Shown here: positions 5,068-6,599 of the stretch, in pieces
Layout of the letters: the number at the start of each line of letters is the position of its first letter
Numbering within the stretch: the first letter of the stretch is position 1
Assembly (NCBI GenBank): GCA_015259235.1
Contig: JABZGM010000089.1
Coordinates: 1,799 to 8,397, forward strand
DNA length: 6,599 bases
Direction: 5' to 3'
Source of the DNA: Alloprevotella sp.
GTDB taxonomy: Bacteria > Bacteroidota > Bacteroidia > Bacteroidales > Bacteroidaceae
The notes under the pieces: model-generated
Told to the model about the DNA's origin: nothing
Seen by the model: only the letters and a program-made list of their open reading frames with translations
The model's database searches: none
Translations under genes and position numbers: made by a program

Positions 5068-6599
5068 ATGAAATCAACCTTATTATCCACTTTATTGGCA
5101 TGTGCTTTGTTTAGCACTTCTCAAGCACAAGCTCAACAATTTGTCAATTTGACTCCTGTGCCCATGCAGATGCATGTGGACAAGGGAGTGTATCGTCTGC
5201 CTGCGCAGTTCACCATCGGTGGTGCGCAACTTCCCGATAGCATCAAGGCAGAAGCCCAAAAGTTTGTCACTGATTTTAATAAATCAGCCACTGGTGCTAC
5301 GGCATCTTTCAGCAAGAAGGCTGAAGGTGCGGCGCTCGAGTTGGTGCACAATCAGACCCTCTACAAAACTCTCGGACAAGAGGGCTACAAACTTTCGGTG
5401 ACTGCTAATGGCATCCGCTTGGAAAGTGCCACTACCAGCGGCTTCTTCTATGGTTTGACCAGTTTGAAGAAGATGCTGCCAGCCTGTATTGCTGCTGGAG
5501 TGAAGGATGAAAAGGTTGTCACTTATGAGTTGCCCTTGGTGCAAATCACCGACAAACCTCGATTCCCTTACCGCGGTTTTATGCTCGATGTGGCGCGCCA
5601 CTTCTTCAGTGTGCAAGAGGTGAAGAAGATGCTCGATGTGATGGCGATTTACAAGCTCAATAAGTTCCATTTCCACTTGACCGAAGACCAAGGTTGGCGT
5701 TGGGAGGTGAAGAAATATCCCAAACTCACGAAGGTGGGTGCAGTGGCTTCCAACACCTATGTGACGTCAATGGAGCATGGTGCTTACTGGACGAACCAAC
5801 AATATGGTCCCTATTTCTATACTCGTGAGGATTTGAAAGAAATCGTGGCGTATGCCGCTGCAAAGCACATTGAGGTCATTCCCGAGATAGATATGCCTGG
5901 TCACTTCTCCGCAGCGATGGCGGCTTATCCCGAGTTTTCGTGCAATCCCGATGGGGTGCACCGCGTGGAAACCTGGGGTGGGGTGTTCACCGACGTGTTG
6001 AACGTGGCAAATCCTAAGGCAGTGCGCTTCGTGAAAGACATTCTCGATGAGTTGATGTCGATTTTCCCCTCAAAAAATGTGCACATCGGGGGTGACGAAT
6101 GCCCCACCACGGCTTGGGAAAACAATGCAGAGTGTCAAGCGATGTACAAGAAATTAAATCTTACGAGCTATCGTCAACTGCAAACGCATTTCATCGCTGA
6201 GATCACGGACTATCTCAAGAGCAAAGGACGCAAAATTTCGGTGTGGAACGAGACCGTGACGGAAAAGGGAGCGGATCTCCAACTGATGAAGAAGACCGGC
6301 GCAACGGTGTATTGCTGGGTGCCTGCTCGCAAGGGCGCGGAGATAGCCAATAGTTTGGGACTTCCTAGCATCTACACGGTTTATGGTCCTTATTATATCA
6401 ACCGCGCGCCTCGCAAGGATGGTTGGATGAAGACGCTCCCCGGCAATGGTAGCGATCATCTCAAAGCTACTTATGAGGAACAACCCACAGACTTTTCACA
6501 CTCCATCGGTGTGCAGGGTACATTCTGGACAGAACACGTGGCGACTCCCGATGTGATGGAATTCCTCGCCTTACCTCGTTTGATTGCCGTGGGCGAAGC
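5068..6599 (+). CDS. Secreted family 20 beta-N-acetylhexosaminidase (3' end outside window)
   Basis: The visible 510 codons start with a signal peptide, MKSTLLSTLLACALFSTSQA, likely cut after AQA at residue 22, so the enzyme is exported to periplasm or cell surface. Residues about 25-155 form the N-terminal GH20b-type alpha/beta domain. The catalytic barrel begins at FPYRGFMLDVARHFF (166-180), followed by HLTEDQGWRWEVKKYP (203-218), the substrate-binding IPEIDMPGH (271-279) and HIGGDE (339-344). In GH20, Asp343 positions the substrate acetamido group and Glu344 is the general acid. WNE (393-395) and GVQGTFWTEHV (481-491) are further conserved stretches. The family removes terminal GlcNAc or GalNAc, for example from host glycans, chitin oligomers or peptidoglycan fragments; the exact substrate cannot be read. 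Two differences from the common motifs are seen: TED instead of TDD (205-207), and YYIN (442-445) where many members have a YxD motif. A lipobox reading (LLAC, Cys12) is less likely because the hydrophobic stretch before it is too short. Confidence 0.93.
   Translation, partial: MKSTLLSTLLACALFSTSQAQAQQFVNLTPVPMQMHVDKGVYRLPAQFTIGGAQLPDSIKAEAQKFVTDFNKSATGATASFSKKAEGAALELVHNQTLYKTLGQEGYKLSVTANGIRLESATTSGFFYGLTSLKKMLPACIAAGVKDEKVVTYELPLVQITDKPRFPYRGFMLDVARHFFSVQEVKKMLDVMAIYKLNKFHFHLTEDQGWRWEVKKYPKLTKVGAVASNTYVTSMEHGAYWTNQQYGPYFYTREDLKEIVAYAAAKHIEVIPEIDMPGHFSAAMAAYPEFSCNPDGVHRVETWGGVFTDVLNVANPKAVRFVKDILDELMSIFPSKNVHIGGDECPTTAWENNAECQAMYKKLNLTSYRQLQTHFIAEITDYLKSKGRKISVWNETVTEKGADLQLMKKTGATVYCWVPARKGAEIANSLGLPSIYTVYGPYYINRAPRKDGWMKTLPGNGSDHLKATYEEQPTDFSHSIGVQGTFWTEHVATPDVMEFLALPRLIAVGE

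Noticed and set aside
5101..5103. Lipoprotein cysteine (Cys12) in the GH20 signal peptide
   Set aside because: LLAC resembles a lipobox, but only eleven residues precede it and the hydrophobic stretch continues beyond; an AQA signal peptidase I site at residues 20-22 fits better.
4896..5114. 72-codon plus-strand frame between umuC and the GH20 gene
   Set aside because: Although rich in hydrophobic residues, it crosses the terminator and the GH20 promoter and overlaps the GH20 start.
1..6599. CRISPR array, tRNA, rRNA or insertion sequence
   Set aside because: I found no evenly spaced direct repeats, tRNA-like fold, rRNA segment or transposase motif; the only clustered repeats are the three alternating 13-base units.

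Overview
The window looks like a chromosomal segment from the Bacteroidota, most likely the order Bacteroidales (a Prevotella-like organism is a reasonable guess, but not proven). Three things support this. The protein families are typical of the group: a large outer-membrane beta-barrel receptor-like protein, a UmuD/UmuC pair and a secreted family 20 beta-hexosaminidase. There is a match to the Bacteroidetes -7 promoter element TAnnTTTG before each transcription unit. No start codon has a clear Shine-Dalgarno sequence.

Layout. Positions 1-2458 (minus strand) hold the N-terminal 819 codons of an outer-membrane beta-barrel protein of the TonB-receptor-like type; its 3' end lies outside the window. 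Positions 2459-3015 are a 557-base divergent intergenic region. It has a promoter element on each side, a run of eight G, and between 2704 and 2847 a crowded series of inverted repeats, including three alternately oriented copies of a 13-base unit, AAAAACGTnnGAG. Positions 3016-3480 encode a UmuD-type self-cleaving protein and 3607-4851 the matching UmuC-type Y-family DNA polymerase. The two genes are in the same reading frame; the 126 bases between them contain no stop codon after the TAG that ends umuD. A strong rho-independent terminator (4963-5001) closes the unit. A separate promoter element (5037-5044) then precedes a GH20 beta-N-acetylhexosaminidase gene that starts at 5068 and runs off the right edge after 510 full codons.

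How the genes relate. umuD and umuC form one functional module: activated RecA would promote cleavage of UmuD at Ala26-Gly27, and the processed form would join UmuC in error-prone translesion synthesis. The flanking genes appear to be independent transcription units for the cell envelope: an outer-membrane protein of unknown cargo and an exported glycosidase acting on N-acetylhexosamine-containing glycans. Nothing in the sequence ties these two to the SOS module.

The most unusual material is non-coding: the repeat and hairpin cluster upstream of umuD, and the stop-free, same-frame umuD-umuC junction. No complete new multi-gene system is visible.
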